This document shows, in pieces, positions 18,071 to 24,457 of a DNA stretch of 33,540 bases. Under the pieces are notes generated by a model. The model did no database searches. It saw only the letters and a list, made by a program, of their open reading frames with translations, and had not been told where the DNA came from. Both the position numbers and the translations under genes were made by a program. The stretch comes from a virus. The DNA lies in IMG/VR virus record IMGVR_UViG_3300021601_000006, positions 1 through 33,540 of that record; one strand, 5' to 3'. Positions within the stretch are counted from its first letter, which is position 1, and the number at the start of each line of letters is the position of its first letter.

Positions 18071-18831
18071 ATAAGGTAATCGGGATGTTAATTCTAGCTG
18101 TAGGCCTTATAACAGCTAATGAGGTGTACTTTGGGAACCTGAAGTTTGACCCAATGCCATACCTCAGGCCAAAGATTACGCCGCCAATACCACTGCCAGT
18201 TAAACCAGACGAGCCTAAGCCTAAAAGACCTTGGGGCACAGACCTAGAAGGCTCAGTTGAGTCTATTACTCTAGGTGGTTCTGTTGCACCTGACGGTTCT
18301 ACTCCATTACAGATTGACTTCCCTTTGACACAGCACATTACTAACATTGGTTCACATGTGGACGGTGCAGGTATGTGCGTAATGAGTTCTATTGAGATGG
18401 CTGGAAGGTGGCAGAACCTAGAGCAGCTTCGTGGGCTACGCAATTGGTGTGCCAACAAGCCCGGTGGAGGTTATCCTTCTAAAGTTGATAAACAACTAAA
18501 AGAGTACTCTCAGGTACAGAAAATTAACACGCCTGAATATGTGCAATATGAAGGAAAAGAGCTAGACCTACTTAAGCTAGCACTCAAGACAGGTAGGTTC
18601 CCTGCTGTGACCTATTCAGGGCGCGATAAAGTGCGATATTCGAGCACAATCGCCCACATGGTATGTTTAGCCCATTTGGATGAGAAGTGGGCAGCAATAT
18701 GGGATAATAACGGCACAGCAGGGGAGCTAATTTGGATGACCCCAGAAGAGTTTAAAAGTAGATGGACTAACGGATCTAACGGCTGGGCATTCGTCTGGCT
18801 TGCACCACCACCACCACCAGTACCACGATAG
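18067..18831 (+). CDS. C39-like cysteine peptidase, candidate lysis or exit enzyme
   Basis: This 254-residue protein begins with a hydrophobic segment (residues 4-17) that could be a signal peptide or membrane anchor, followed by a Pro/Lys-rich linker (33-57). The rest fits a papain-fold, C39-like peptidase: Cys104 in AGMCVMSS, His197 in TIAHMV with another His at 203, and Asp213/Asn214 in AAIWDNN, in the expected order Cys, His, Asp/Asn. It ends in a poly-Pro tail. The export signal and the neighbouring small membrane genes suggest action on envelope peptides, most simply as the endolysin, though a toxin- or pilin-processing role cannot be excluded. It begins in an ATGA overlap. Confidence 0.65.
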   Translation: MNKVIGMLILAVGLITANEVYFGNLKFDPMPYLRPKITPPIPLPVKPDEPKPKRPWGTDLEGSVESITLGGSVAPDGSTPLQIDFPLTQHITNIGSHVDGAGMCVMSSIEMAGRWQNLEQLRGLRNWCANKPGGGYPSKVDKQLKEYSQVQKINTPEYVQYEGKELDLLKLALKTGRFPAVTYSGRDKVRYSSTIAHMVCLAHLDEKWAAIWDNNGTAGELIWMTPEEFKSRWTNGSNGWAFVWLAPPPPPVPR

Positions 18832-18839
18832 GAGTTACT

Positions 18840-19580
18840 ATGAGTTTATTATTTGCTGTGTTTATGATTTCAGGTTGGGATTGGGTGCCTACTGACGATC
18901 CTCGTCAGGTGGCACTTTATAGCGACTCTGTGCAAGTAGGTGTGTACAAGGTGCCTGAACGAGTCTACCTAAGCTTAGATGCTAATGGGGATTTTAAAGA
19001 ATCTGAACTACCTACGCCAGTGCCAAATTCGTATTTAGAGCTATTTCCTATTAAAAAGATAGCTAATTATGGTATTGACTTATCTGAGATGAAGGGCAGG
19101 CCTGAGAGCTACTATCACAACGGTAGAAGCATTACTAAAGAGAGTGCACTTCTTCTCATGGGAACCCAGGGTATACCTGACGACAGCGAGTTTATTAGAC
19201 TCACTGTAATTGGCTCTGAGGCTATTAGAAAGAAAGTGCGTGACGACTTGCAGAACGACCCAGCACTTTTAGAATTTAGAGCTATCACAGTAGTTCAAGA
19301 TTATCCTAAAGATCATTGGGCGGTTACTGGGGTTGGTTATGACACTACTAGCGAGGTTTCAATATATGTGCAATCTCCAGACGGAACAGTAGTGCACAGG
19401 CAGAACGACTACACGGATGGAGCGGTAGGTTTGGCAACAGCACTAAGGAGGGCTGACCCTAACTATAGGAAAGGGGGTGATCCAGATCTCAGAGCTACCC
19501 TTGAGGGATCTCTGTTGGTGGTTGTTATTGTTGTTACACTTGGTTTGGCGGTATTCTTTTTTAGAAGGAGTGATGAATGA
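18840..19580 (+). CDS. C-terminally membrane-anchored protein, possible lysis accessory
   Basis: GGAG lies six bases before the ATG at 18840. The 246-residue product has a short hydrophobic N-terminus (MSLLFAVFMI) that may export it, a soluble acidic centre without a recognised motif, and one strong C-terminal membrane segment (about 223-241, SLLVVVIVVTLGLAVFFF) followed by RRSDE. This gives an envelope protein with most of its mass on one side. Position after the peptidase suggests help in lysis or envelope remodelling, in the style of a spanin, but no spanin features such as a lipobox or paired overlapping gene are seen. It overlaps the next gene by four bases (ATGA). Confidence 0.6.
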   Translation: MSLLFAVFMISGWDWVPTDDPRQVALYSDSVQVGVYKVPERVYLSLDANGDFKESELPTPVPNSYLELFPIKKIANYGIDLSEMKGRPESYYHNGRSITKESALLLMGTQGIPDDSEFIRLTVIGSEAIRKKVRDDLQNDPALLEFRAITVVQDYPKDHWAVTGVGYDTTSEVSIYVQSPDGTVVHRQNDYTDGAVGLATALRRADPNYRKGGDPDLRATLEGSLLVVVIVVTLGLAVFFFRRSDE

Positions 19581-19759
19581 GCATTACAACTATTGTTTTT
19601 GCTATTGCAGGTTTTGCAGGTGGTTGGATTGCTAGGGAAACCTGCAAGCCTAAAGACCACCCAATCATTGATGGTGTTAGAAAGCTTCTAGCACAGAAAG
19701 CTAAAGAAGCTAAAGTTATTGATGTTGAAGAAGAACTCAAAAAACTTAAAGGAGTTTAA
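19577..19759 (+). CDS. Small N-terminally anchored protein (60 residues)
   Basis: It starts in an ATGA overlap with the preceding gene. Residues 3-19 (ITTIVFAIAGFAGGWIA) form one membrane segment. The remainder is a basic-acidic amphipathic helix (LLAQKAKEAKVIDVEEELKKLK) typical of a short coiled coil. One Cys follows the membrane segment. The layout is like that of a spanin inner component or a small holin-associated protein. No family is identified. Confidence 0.6.
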   Translation: MSITTIVFAIAGFAGGWIARETCKPKDHPIIDGVRKLLAQKAKEAKVIDVEEELKKLKGV

Positions 19760-19761
19760 TT

Positions 19762-19914
19762 ATGGCTGGTTATAAAACATACCTTGCTTGTGCTGGATTA
19801 TTTGGTTTAGCACTTTACCAATTCTCACAAGGTCAGATTGAGCAAGCTAGCCAATCGTTCCTAGCTGCACTAGCTGCTTACGGCTTACGCAGTGCATTGA
19901 AGAATGTAGCCTAA
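19762..19914 (+). CDS. Small hydrophobic protein (50 residues)
   Basis: GGAG lies six bases before the ATG at 19762, and its stop shares a base with the next gene start (TAATG), so the frame is well supported despite its length. The product has a hydrophobic first half (YLACAGLFGLALYQF), a short polar turn (SQGQIEQASQ) and a second amphipathic or membrane helix (LAALAAYGLRSAL). Short proteins of this type often sit in phage lysis regions. A role as holin or holin partner is possible but not shown. Confidence 0.6.
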   Translation: MAGYKTYLACAGLFGLALYQFSQGQIEQASQSFLAALAAYGLRSALKNVA

Positions 19915-20633
19915 TGGGTAAAGTGCTTATAGCTGGAGAGACATCCAATGCGGTTGCATCGCACCTGCGTGCAATGGGGCACGATGTAACCACAGCGGAT
20001 TTTAAGCCAAATGAGGTTGACCAGAAGCACCATTACCAAGGTAACTACTGGGACTTGCTAAACGGTAGTCATCATTGGGATATGCTTCTGGGCCACCCAA
20101 CCTGCACAAACATGGCTAACAGTTCAGTTAGCAGGCTAACACAAAAGAATCCAGATGGAAGTCTCAGGTACCCTAATAGAATGCAAGACATGCAGAGGGA
20201 TGCTGAAGACTTTAAACGCATGTTGAACACACCGCACGCCGATAGGGTGATGTTAGAAAACCCACTCATGCACGGTTACGCAACAAGAATAATTGGTGAG
20301 AAGTCTAGCTTTGGAATCCAGCCATTCCAACACGGTGCGACTGAGTCAAAGCAGACTAGGTTCCACACACGCAATGTGCCACCCATGAAGCCAACCCAGA
20401 TTATGCCTAAGCCTGCTAATGGTCTTTGGGATAACCAGATGCGTGGTAAGAATGGGAAGGTGTACCCTAAAGAACCACCATCCGCACAAAGAGCAACAGA
20501 CAGATCACGCACAAGGCCTACTGTAGGTAAAGCTATTGCAGACCATATACACTCTTTAATTCCACCACCAGAAAACAAGGTTAAAATGTCTAGAAGAAAA
20601 GATGGATCTTGGTATTTTACTAATGCAGTCTAG
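19914..20633 (+). CDS. Cytosine-C5 methyltransferase-like protein, catalytic motif altered
   Basis: This 239-residue protein has the layout of small phage proteins related to C5 DNA methyltransferases. An N-terminal cofactor-type segment (KVLIAGETSNAVASHLRAMGHDV) leads to WDMLLGHPTCTNMANS at residues 55-70, which aligns with the HPPCT motif of that group. ENP lies at 115-117, and a KQTRFHTRNVPPMKPT segment near residues 145-160 matches the usual C-terminal part. The residue before the presumed catalytic Cys64 is Thr instead of Pro. It may methylate phage DNA, but the substitution leaves activity in doubt. It is coupled to the gene before it (TAATG). The last 32 bases overlap the next reading frame. 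Confidence 0.7.
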   Translation: MGKVLIAGETSNAVASHLRAMGHDVTTADFKPNEVDQKHHYQGNYWDLLNGSHHWDMLLGHPTCTNMANSSVSRLTQKNPDGSLRYPNRMQDMQRDAEDFKRMLNTPHADRVMLENPLMHGYATRIIGEKSSFGIQPFQHGATESKQTRFHTRNVPPMKPTQIMPKPANGLWDNQMRGKNGKVYPKEPPSAQRATDRSRTRPTVGKAIADHIHSLIPPPENKVKMSRRKDGSWYFTNAV

Positions 20634-20853
20634 TCGTGTGTATGACTGGCGTGGTACAATAGACCCGTACCTGCCTACGGTATATCCACCCGGCTCACCC
20701 GAAAAGATTCGGGTAATGCAAATTCGTGCAGAGCTGGAGTTACCGCTTCATCACAACGAGGATAATAAGAATGTTGAACTGCAAATATGTGACTCTAGAT
20801 CAGAGCGGTTCAGAGTGGTTGAGATGGCGACAGGGCGGGGTAGGTGGTTCTGA
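20602..20853 (+). CDS. Small protein with a PPGSPEKI motif
   Basis: The frame is 83 codons from the ATG at 20602. An in-frame ATG at 20623 is the alternative start; neither has a good ribosome binding site. The core, DPYLPTVYPPGSPEKIRVMQIRAE split over residues 21-44 and then LPLHHNED, matches a short conserved pattern (Pro-rich turn, PEKI, then an Arg-Ala helix and His-Asn/Pro-Glu/Asp-Asp) that I know from small proteins in phages and planctomycetes. That supports a real gene between the methyltransferase-like gene and the exonuclease, both of which it overlaps. Function is unknown. Confidence 0.6.
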   Translation: MDLGILLMQSSRVYDWRGTIDPYLPTVYPPGSPEKIRVMQIRAELELPLHHNEDNKNVELQICDSRSERFRVVEMATGRGRWF

Positions 20854-21373
20854 TGCGGCTGTGCTAATGGGTTCTAACCCTTGGTGCAAGCCAGAAGAAC
20901 TAATGGGGAAAAAAATAGGAACTATACCTGAGCAGTACGAAAACGAAAGAATGGCTAGAGGCAAGCGCCTAGAGCCTATTGTGCGTGAGATGTACGAAGA
21001 CTTAACAGGACTAAAGGTTGAGCCAGCCTGTGTTGAACACGAAAAGTTTCCGTGGTTCATGGCCAGCCTAGATGGTATCACCAAGGATGGTCGATTGATT
21101 GTAGAGATTAAATGCCCCAACGACAGGGCACACTCAGAGGCACTCAGAGGATGGATACCAAAATACTATTACCCCCAGGTGCAACATCAACTAGGGGTGA
21201 CAGGTGCGAAGGTAGCACACTATGTATCCTATTCAGATGCCGATAAGTTTAAATTACATGAAAGGCTAGCCTTGGTAGAGATGCGTCCGAACGAAGGTTA
21301 TATCAAAGAACTCTTTCTAAAGGAGCTATCATTTGTCACACAACTCGAACATCAGAAGGCTCGACCTACATGA
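20771..21373 (+). CDS. YqaJ-family viral recombinase exonuclease
   Basis: I chose the ATG at 20771, which has GAGG nine bases upstream and lies just before the first conserved block, giving 200 residues. An in-frame ATG at 20726 would add a non-conserved leader. Signature residues are in order: SEWLRWRQGGVGGSDAA (14-30), RGKRLEP with Glu68, MASLDG with Asp101, and VEIKCP with Glu112 and Lys114. A later QVQHQLGVTGAK helix is typical. These are the PD-(D/E)XK nuclease features of YqaJ/lambda exonuclease proteins, which resect double-strand ends to give single strands for an annealing protein, here the RecT-like product at 23139. Its end overlaps the GNAT gene by 41 bases. Confidence 0.9.
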   Translation: MLNCKYVTLDQSGSEWLRWRQGGVGGSDAAVLMGSNPWCKPEELMGKKIGTIPEQYENERMARGKRLEPIVREMYEDLTGLKVEPACVEHEKFPWFMASLDGITKDGRLIVEIKCPNDRAHSEALRGWIPKYYYPQVQHQLGVTGAKVAHYVSYSDADKFKLHERLALVEMRPNEGYIKELFLKELSFVTQLEHQKARPT

Positions 21374-21767
21374 TTTAGACCACCACTATGTTGAATTACT
21401 CAATGAATTTGCACCTGTTTTCACGACTATAGAAGAGATGAAAAGGTGTTATTTGGACAGGAGCTTTGCTGGCTCCTGTCCTACTTTTTTGTACCTTAGT
21501 GATTGCGGAAAACCATTAGGGAGTATTACAGTCCAATTAGTAGATAAAATGATTTACAGACTACCTTACGCATTCATAGATGATTTTATTGTAGCTGAGG
21601 CATGGCGTTCAAAAGGTATCGGTAAGATGCTAATGCGGCACGCAATAAATTACTGCCACACAAAAGGGTGCTTTAAGATCATTTTAGATTGCTCACCTGC
21701 CCTGGAAAAGTACTACGCCACATTTGGATTTTATTTAAACGGCTCAACAATGCGTTTAGATTTGTAG
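21333..21767 (+). CDS. GNAT acetyltransferase resembling glucosamine-6-phosphate N-acetyltransferase
   Basis: This 144-residue protein appears to use a TTG start at 21333, with AGGAG seven bases upstream; no suitable in-frame ATG precedes the fold. The acetyl-CoA loop is WRSKGIGKMLM (91-101, the R-x-x-G-x-G form), preceded by a YAFIDDFIV strand and followed by CFKIILDCSPALEKYYATFGF. This whole block resembles GNA1-type glucosamine-phosphate acetyltransferases. The biological substrate cannot be fixed from sequence: it could be an amino sugar, a polyamine or a protein. It is the last gene of its unit and overlaps the exonuclease gene. Confidence 0.8.
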   Translation: MSHNSNIRRLDLHDLDHHYVELLNEFAPVFTTIEEMKRCYLDRSFAGSCPTFLYLSDCGKPLGSITVQLVDKMIYRLPYAFIDDFIVAEAWRSKGIGKMLMRHAINYCHTKGCFKIILDCSPALEKYYATFGFYLNGSTMRLDL

Positions 21768-21802
21768 GAAAAACGCATACACTTTTCTGACAGAATTACC
21801 TT

Positions 21803-21829
21803 TGGCACGGTAATTGCTTTTATACCTAT
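21803..21829 (+). promoter_or_regulatory. Sigma-54 (RpoN) type promoter
   Basis: TGGCACG, then four bases, then TTGCT at 21803-21818 is an exact match to the -24/-12 consensus TGGCACG-N4-TTGCW, with 10 bases between the GG and GC dinucleotides. Transcription would start near 21829 and run into the replication operon at 22073 through a leader of about 240 bases. The same stretch also contains a 7-bp inverted repeat (AATTACC/GGTAATT, 21794-21815) overlapping the promoter, which could be an operator. An enhancer-binding activator of the host would be needed. Confidence 0.7.
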
Positions 21830-21846
21830 ATATATTACTAGCTATA

Positions 21847-21876
21847 GTTAGTATTTCTCTGAAGAGAAATACTAAC
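21847..21876 (+). repeat. Strong leader hairpin
   Basis: GTTAGTATTTCTCT and its perfect reverse complement AGAGAAATACTAAC flank two bases; in RNA the best fold is a 13-bp stem with a TGAA tetraloop. No T run follows, so it is a poor intrinsic terminator. It lies about 18 bases after the predicted sigma-54 start and could stabilise the transcript or bind a regulator. Confidence 0.85.
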
Positions 21877-22072
21877 TTATACTTAGCTATAGCTATATTA
21901 AAAAATACTTTTCAATTTAAAGGCATGTCTGCTAAGTACTTACAACAACAGTAAAAATACTTTGACAAAATGTTGGCAACTGGGGTTGCAGTCTGCTTTT
22001 TAGATTGTAGATTAAGTTTATGTGAAGCACAGAGCGACACACGGAACACTAAATCTTTGAGGGAGATTAGTC

Positions 22073-22432
22073 ATGGCAGTAAAGTACTTTGTTTCTGATT
22101 ATGTTGTAAAAGCTATGGACGACTTCGACAAGAAGACTCGTTACGATGCAACCGAATGGGATAGATTCTACTCTGTGATTTTAGGCCTTGCTAAGGCTAG
22201 TCATTTTAAAATCATTTCGACAAAGACTGGTCCAAACCTGCAAGTTGATTTCAAGATTGAGATCAAAACCTATGATTGCAAAATGGTACAAGACTACACA
22301 TTGTACCCACCTCTAATGGCTAATTGGTTTGAGGAAACCATTCTATCGTTGGAATGGTGTGACCAAGAATGCAATCGCAAGATTGTTGAGTTGATTGCTA
22401 AAATTGAAGAAGAGGAGAACGCCAATGTCTAG
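22073..22432 (+). CDS. Unknown early protein (119 residues)
   Basis: This is the first gene after the sigma-54 promoter, with TTGAGGGAG ending seven bases before its ATG. The product is mixed alpha/beta with an aromatic-rich centre (YTLYPPLMANWFEE) and an acidic helical C-terminus (VELIAKIEEEENANV). I recognise no family, signal peptide or membrane segment. Its place at the head of the replication operon suggests an early regulatory or host-interaction role, which is only positional inference. It overlaps the next gene by eight bases. Confidence 0.65.
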   Translation: MAVKYFVSDYVVKAMDDFDKKTRYDATEWDRFYSVILGLAKASHFKIISTKTGPNLQVDFKIEIKTYDCKMVQDYTLYPPLMANWFEETILSLEWCDQECNRKIVELIAKIEEEENANV

Positions 22433-22634
22433 TCCTGACCACAATGATTACGACCTTGATCAACACGATCACGGTGACGACCCAAGGGATTACCAACAGG
22501 ATGAGAACGACAGTGCGGAGGACGCACTGGAGTTGGAGTCTAGGTCTAAACCTGACTACGATGATCCTACAGAAGAGAACGATTTAAGAATGCAAAGTTA
22601 TGATGATGATCACTACAACCTAATGGGAGAATAA
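22425..22634 (+). CDS. Extremely acidic small protein, DNA-mimic-like
   Basis: I chose the ATG at 22425, preceded by GAGGAG seven bases upstream, over an in-frame ATG at 22395 buried in the previous gene. The 69-residue product has about 25 Asp or Glu residues and only four Lys or Arg, with many His, Tyr and Asn. There is no hydrophobic core, so it may be disordered or fold as a charged mimic. Such composition is known from phage proteins that imitate DNA to block restriction or nucleoid proteins, such as Ocr of T7, but no sequence similarity is claimed. Confidence 0.65.
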   Translation: MSSPDHNDYDLDQHDHGDDPRDYQQDENDSAEDALELESRSKPDYDDPTEENDLRMQSYDDDHYNLMGE

Positions 22635-22635
22635 C

Positions 22636-22839
22636 ATGTCGAAGATTAAAGAGACTATACCTGAGAGAGCTAACTTTCATGACGACAGTCCTGAATACGA
22701 GCCATCAGATTCAGAGTGCGTAAGAATTAATGCAGGTTGGGATAAGGTAGCTAAGGCGTTTTTTGTTGATACGAGTCCTGAATCACTTTGGCAGAAGGTT
22801 GCTAAGGTGGTAAACACTATACCTAAGAAGGGGGAATAG
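22636..22839 (+). CDS. Unknown small early protein (67 residues)
   Basis: It begins one base after the stop of the acidic protein, with GGGAG seven bases before the ATG. The first half is acidic (DDSPEYEPSDSE) and the second half is a basic amphipathic region with two Trp (GWDKVAKAF, LWQKVAKVV). I do not recognise it. The tight spacing on both sides supports its reality. Confidence 0.6.
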   Translation: MSKIKETIPERANFHDDSPEYEPSDSECVRINAGWDKVAKAFFVDTSPESLWQKVAKVVNTIPKKGE

Positions 22840-22840
22840 G

Positions 22841-23146
22841 ATGGCTGATACTTTGTCTTCCTGTGAGTTCTATCCGTTGTACTCACAGGTGCATGTTTGG
22901 GGAATGAGTGGAGAGCACCCTGACAATGTTTTGCATGGACAGATTTGCTCACCTTTGATTCCGTACTACCACGGCGATAGTACTGCGATGGGATACTTAG
23001 TAAAACTAGATGGCCCTCTGACAGTGACTCAAACAGATTCTACTGTGTCAGGCCAAATGCAGGTGGTGTTCGTGCACTACTCAAGTTGTGAATATATTTC
23101 TGCGGGTGATCCACCCACTTCTCCAGGGAGTCCTTTTGATGAGTAA
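22841..23146 (+). CDS. Unknown early protein (101 residues)
   Basis: It starts one base after the previous stop, with GGGGGA upstream of the ATG. The product has three Cys residues, several His and Tyr, and a strand-rich look (QVHVWGMSG, GYLVKLDGPLTV, QMQVVFVHY), with a Pro/Ser-rich end. No motif is recognised. Its end overlaps the RecT-like gene by eight bases, and it carries that gene's ribosome binding site in its own last codons. Confidence 0.6.
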   Translation: MADTLSSCEFYPLYSQVHVWGMSGEHPDNVLHGQICSPLIPYYHGDSTAMGYLVKLDGPLTVTQTDSTVSGQMQVVFVHYSSCEYISAGDPPTSPGSPFDE

Positions 23147-23861
23147 TATTGTGCCTAACGATACATTTGCGAATGTGTCTGATATGGAGCGGTTTGCTGT
23201 AGCTGCTGTAAAGTCCGGTATCTACAAAGATGTTAAAGACGCTGCATCTGCGATGGTGCGAATACAAGTTGGTAGGGAATTAGGATTAGGAGCGGCAGCA
23301 TCATTGAAAGCTATACAACTAATTCAGGGTACGCCAACATTTTCTGCAAACTTCATTGCAGCACTTATTAAAAAATCTAGACCACGGTATAACTACCGGG
23401 TAAAAGTCCTGACACCACTAGAGTGCTCAGTTGACTTTCTTGAAGACAAGGAAGTAGTAGGTAATCACCAGTTTACTTGGGATGATGCCAAGAAAGCAGG
23501 GTTGACCACAAAGGAAGTGTGGACTAAGTTCCCAAAGAGTATGTTGTTCGCACGGTGTATCACTGCTGGTGGTAGGGTTTACTGCCCTGACCTCACAGCA
23601 TTCCCGTACTACACTCATGAAGAGTTAGGAGGTGCTCACAGTGAGGACGACATACTTGAGGACGAGAAACAGGAGAAGACTTTTGTGCCATCCTCAGAAG
23701 TTTCTTTGGAAGATCGTTACAAGCTTCTCACAAGCTGTGGTACACAGGGTATCACAGTTTCAAAGTTGTGCAAACACCTGGGTATCCAATCGTTTGAAGC
23801 AATGAGTGAGTTGGAGTTTAAGCGTGCGGTAAGTTTTGTAAATTCATATAAGGGAGAGTAG
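23139..23861 (+). CDS. recT: RecT-family single-strand annealing protein
   Basis: The ATG at 23139 has AGGGAG eight bases upstream and begins just before the conserved part, giving 240 residues; an in-frame ATG at 23088 would add an unconserved leader. The core pattern is characteristic: DAASAMVRIQVGRELGLG at about 36-53, then a P-T-F-S-A-N segment, a YNYRVKVL strand, FTWDDAKKAGL, and an FPKSMLFARCITAGGRVYCPD block, ending in a helical domain. RecT-like proteins coat single strands and pair them with homologous DNA. With the YqaJ exonuclease at 20771 it forms a two-part recombination system, here split by the control region. Confidence 0.85.
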   Translation: MSNIVPNDTFANVSDMERFAVAAVKSGIYKDVKDAASAMVRIQVGRELGLGAAASLKAIQLIQGTPTFSANFIAALIKKSRPRYNYRVKVLTPLECSVDFLEDKEVVGNHQFTWDDAKKAGLTTKEVWTKFPKSMLFARCITAGGRVYCPDLTAFPYYTHEELGGAHSEDDILEDEKQEKTFVPSSEVSLEDRYKLLTSCGTQGITVSKLCKHLGIQSFEAMSELEFKRAVSFVNSYKGE

Positions 23862-23863
23862 TT

Positions 23864-24457
23864 ATGTCTGAGATGTTACCTGTTGGAAATTATAATGCCC
23901 AGATTGAGGGGCATGACCTTACCGCACTAGGCGATAAGGGTACACCTTGTGTTGTGTTTAATGTTGTCCTTCGTGATGGTAAGGACGCTGAAAAACAAAA
24001 TGTAGATTGTGAAGGCGTGCGTAAAAAGATTCTGATGTGGTTGACTGACAAGGCATTGCCTTACACAGTTAAAAACATACGATCACTTGGGTACACCCAG
24101 GACGATATCAAAGGACTTGGTATGGAGCACGAAGAGTCGTCAGGTTTGTTAGGTGTTCAGGTTCGCATATCTTGTAAACACGCAGAAGACCAGAATGGTG
24201 TTGTACGAGAACGGTTGGGTATGTTCCCATCCACTAATAATGCGAAGCCACTAGCTGCGGAAACTATGTCTATATTTGCAAAGTTGTTCAGGGATGAGCA
24301 GCACAAATTAACTAAGGAGGAATCTAAAGATGTTCAGGAAGATGAGTCAGACGAAGCGGTGGTTGTTGCTACGCCTAAGAAAAGCCCTGCGATCAATCCC
24401 ACGAAGCAAACTGCTAAAGTAGCTAGGGGAAAAAGTGGATATCAAACGCCTTTCTAA
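23864..24457 (+). CDS. Phage single-stranded DNA-binding-like protein
   Basis: This 197-residue protein follows the RecT-like gene after two bases. The first 125 residues fit an OB-type phage protein often found beside RecT genes: GNYNAQIEGHDL, a CVVFNVVLRDG strand, a TVKNIRSLGY helix, and GLLGVQVRISCKH. The C-terminal 65 residues are disordered, with an acidic patch (ESKDVQEDESDEA), then a basic stretch, ending YQTPF. The Pro-Phe end recalls the SSB tail that recruits partners, although the residues just before it are not acidic. Most likely it protects single strands produced by the exonuclease. Confidence in the exact family is moderate. Confidence 0.65.
   Translation: MSEMLPVGNYNAQIEGHDLTALGDKGTPCVVFNVVLRDGKDAEKQNVDCEGVRKKILMWLTDKALPYTVKNIRSLGYTQDDIKGLGMEHEESSGLLGVQVRISCKHAEDQNGVVRERLGMFPSTNNAKPLAAETMSIFAKLFRDEQHKLTKEESKDVQEDESDEAVVVATPKKSPAINPTKQTAKVARGKSGYQTPF

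Larger units (their letters stand above)
21768..22072 (+). promoter_or_regulatory. 305-base control region before the replication operon
   Basis: No gene is seen here. The region holds a sigma-54 type promoter (21803-21818), a 30-base hairpin (21847-21876), AT-rich sequence with repeated AGCTATAG words on both sides of the hairpin, a small GCAAC/GTTGC hairpin near 21977, and a TTGAGGGAG ribosome binding site at 22057-22065. A TTGACA at 21962-21967 has no matching -10 box. Confidence 0.8.

Noticed and set aside
21962-21990. TTGACA as a sigma-70 promoter for the replication operon
   Set aside because: No acceptable -10 box lies 16-18 bases downstream; the sigma-54 site upstream fits far better.
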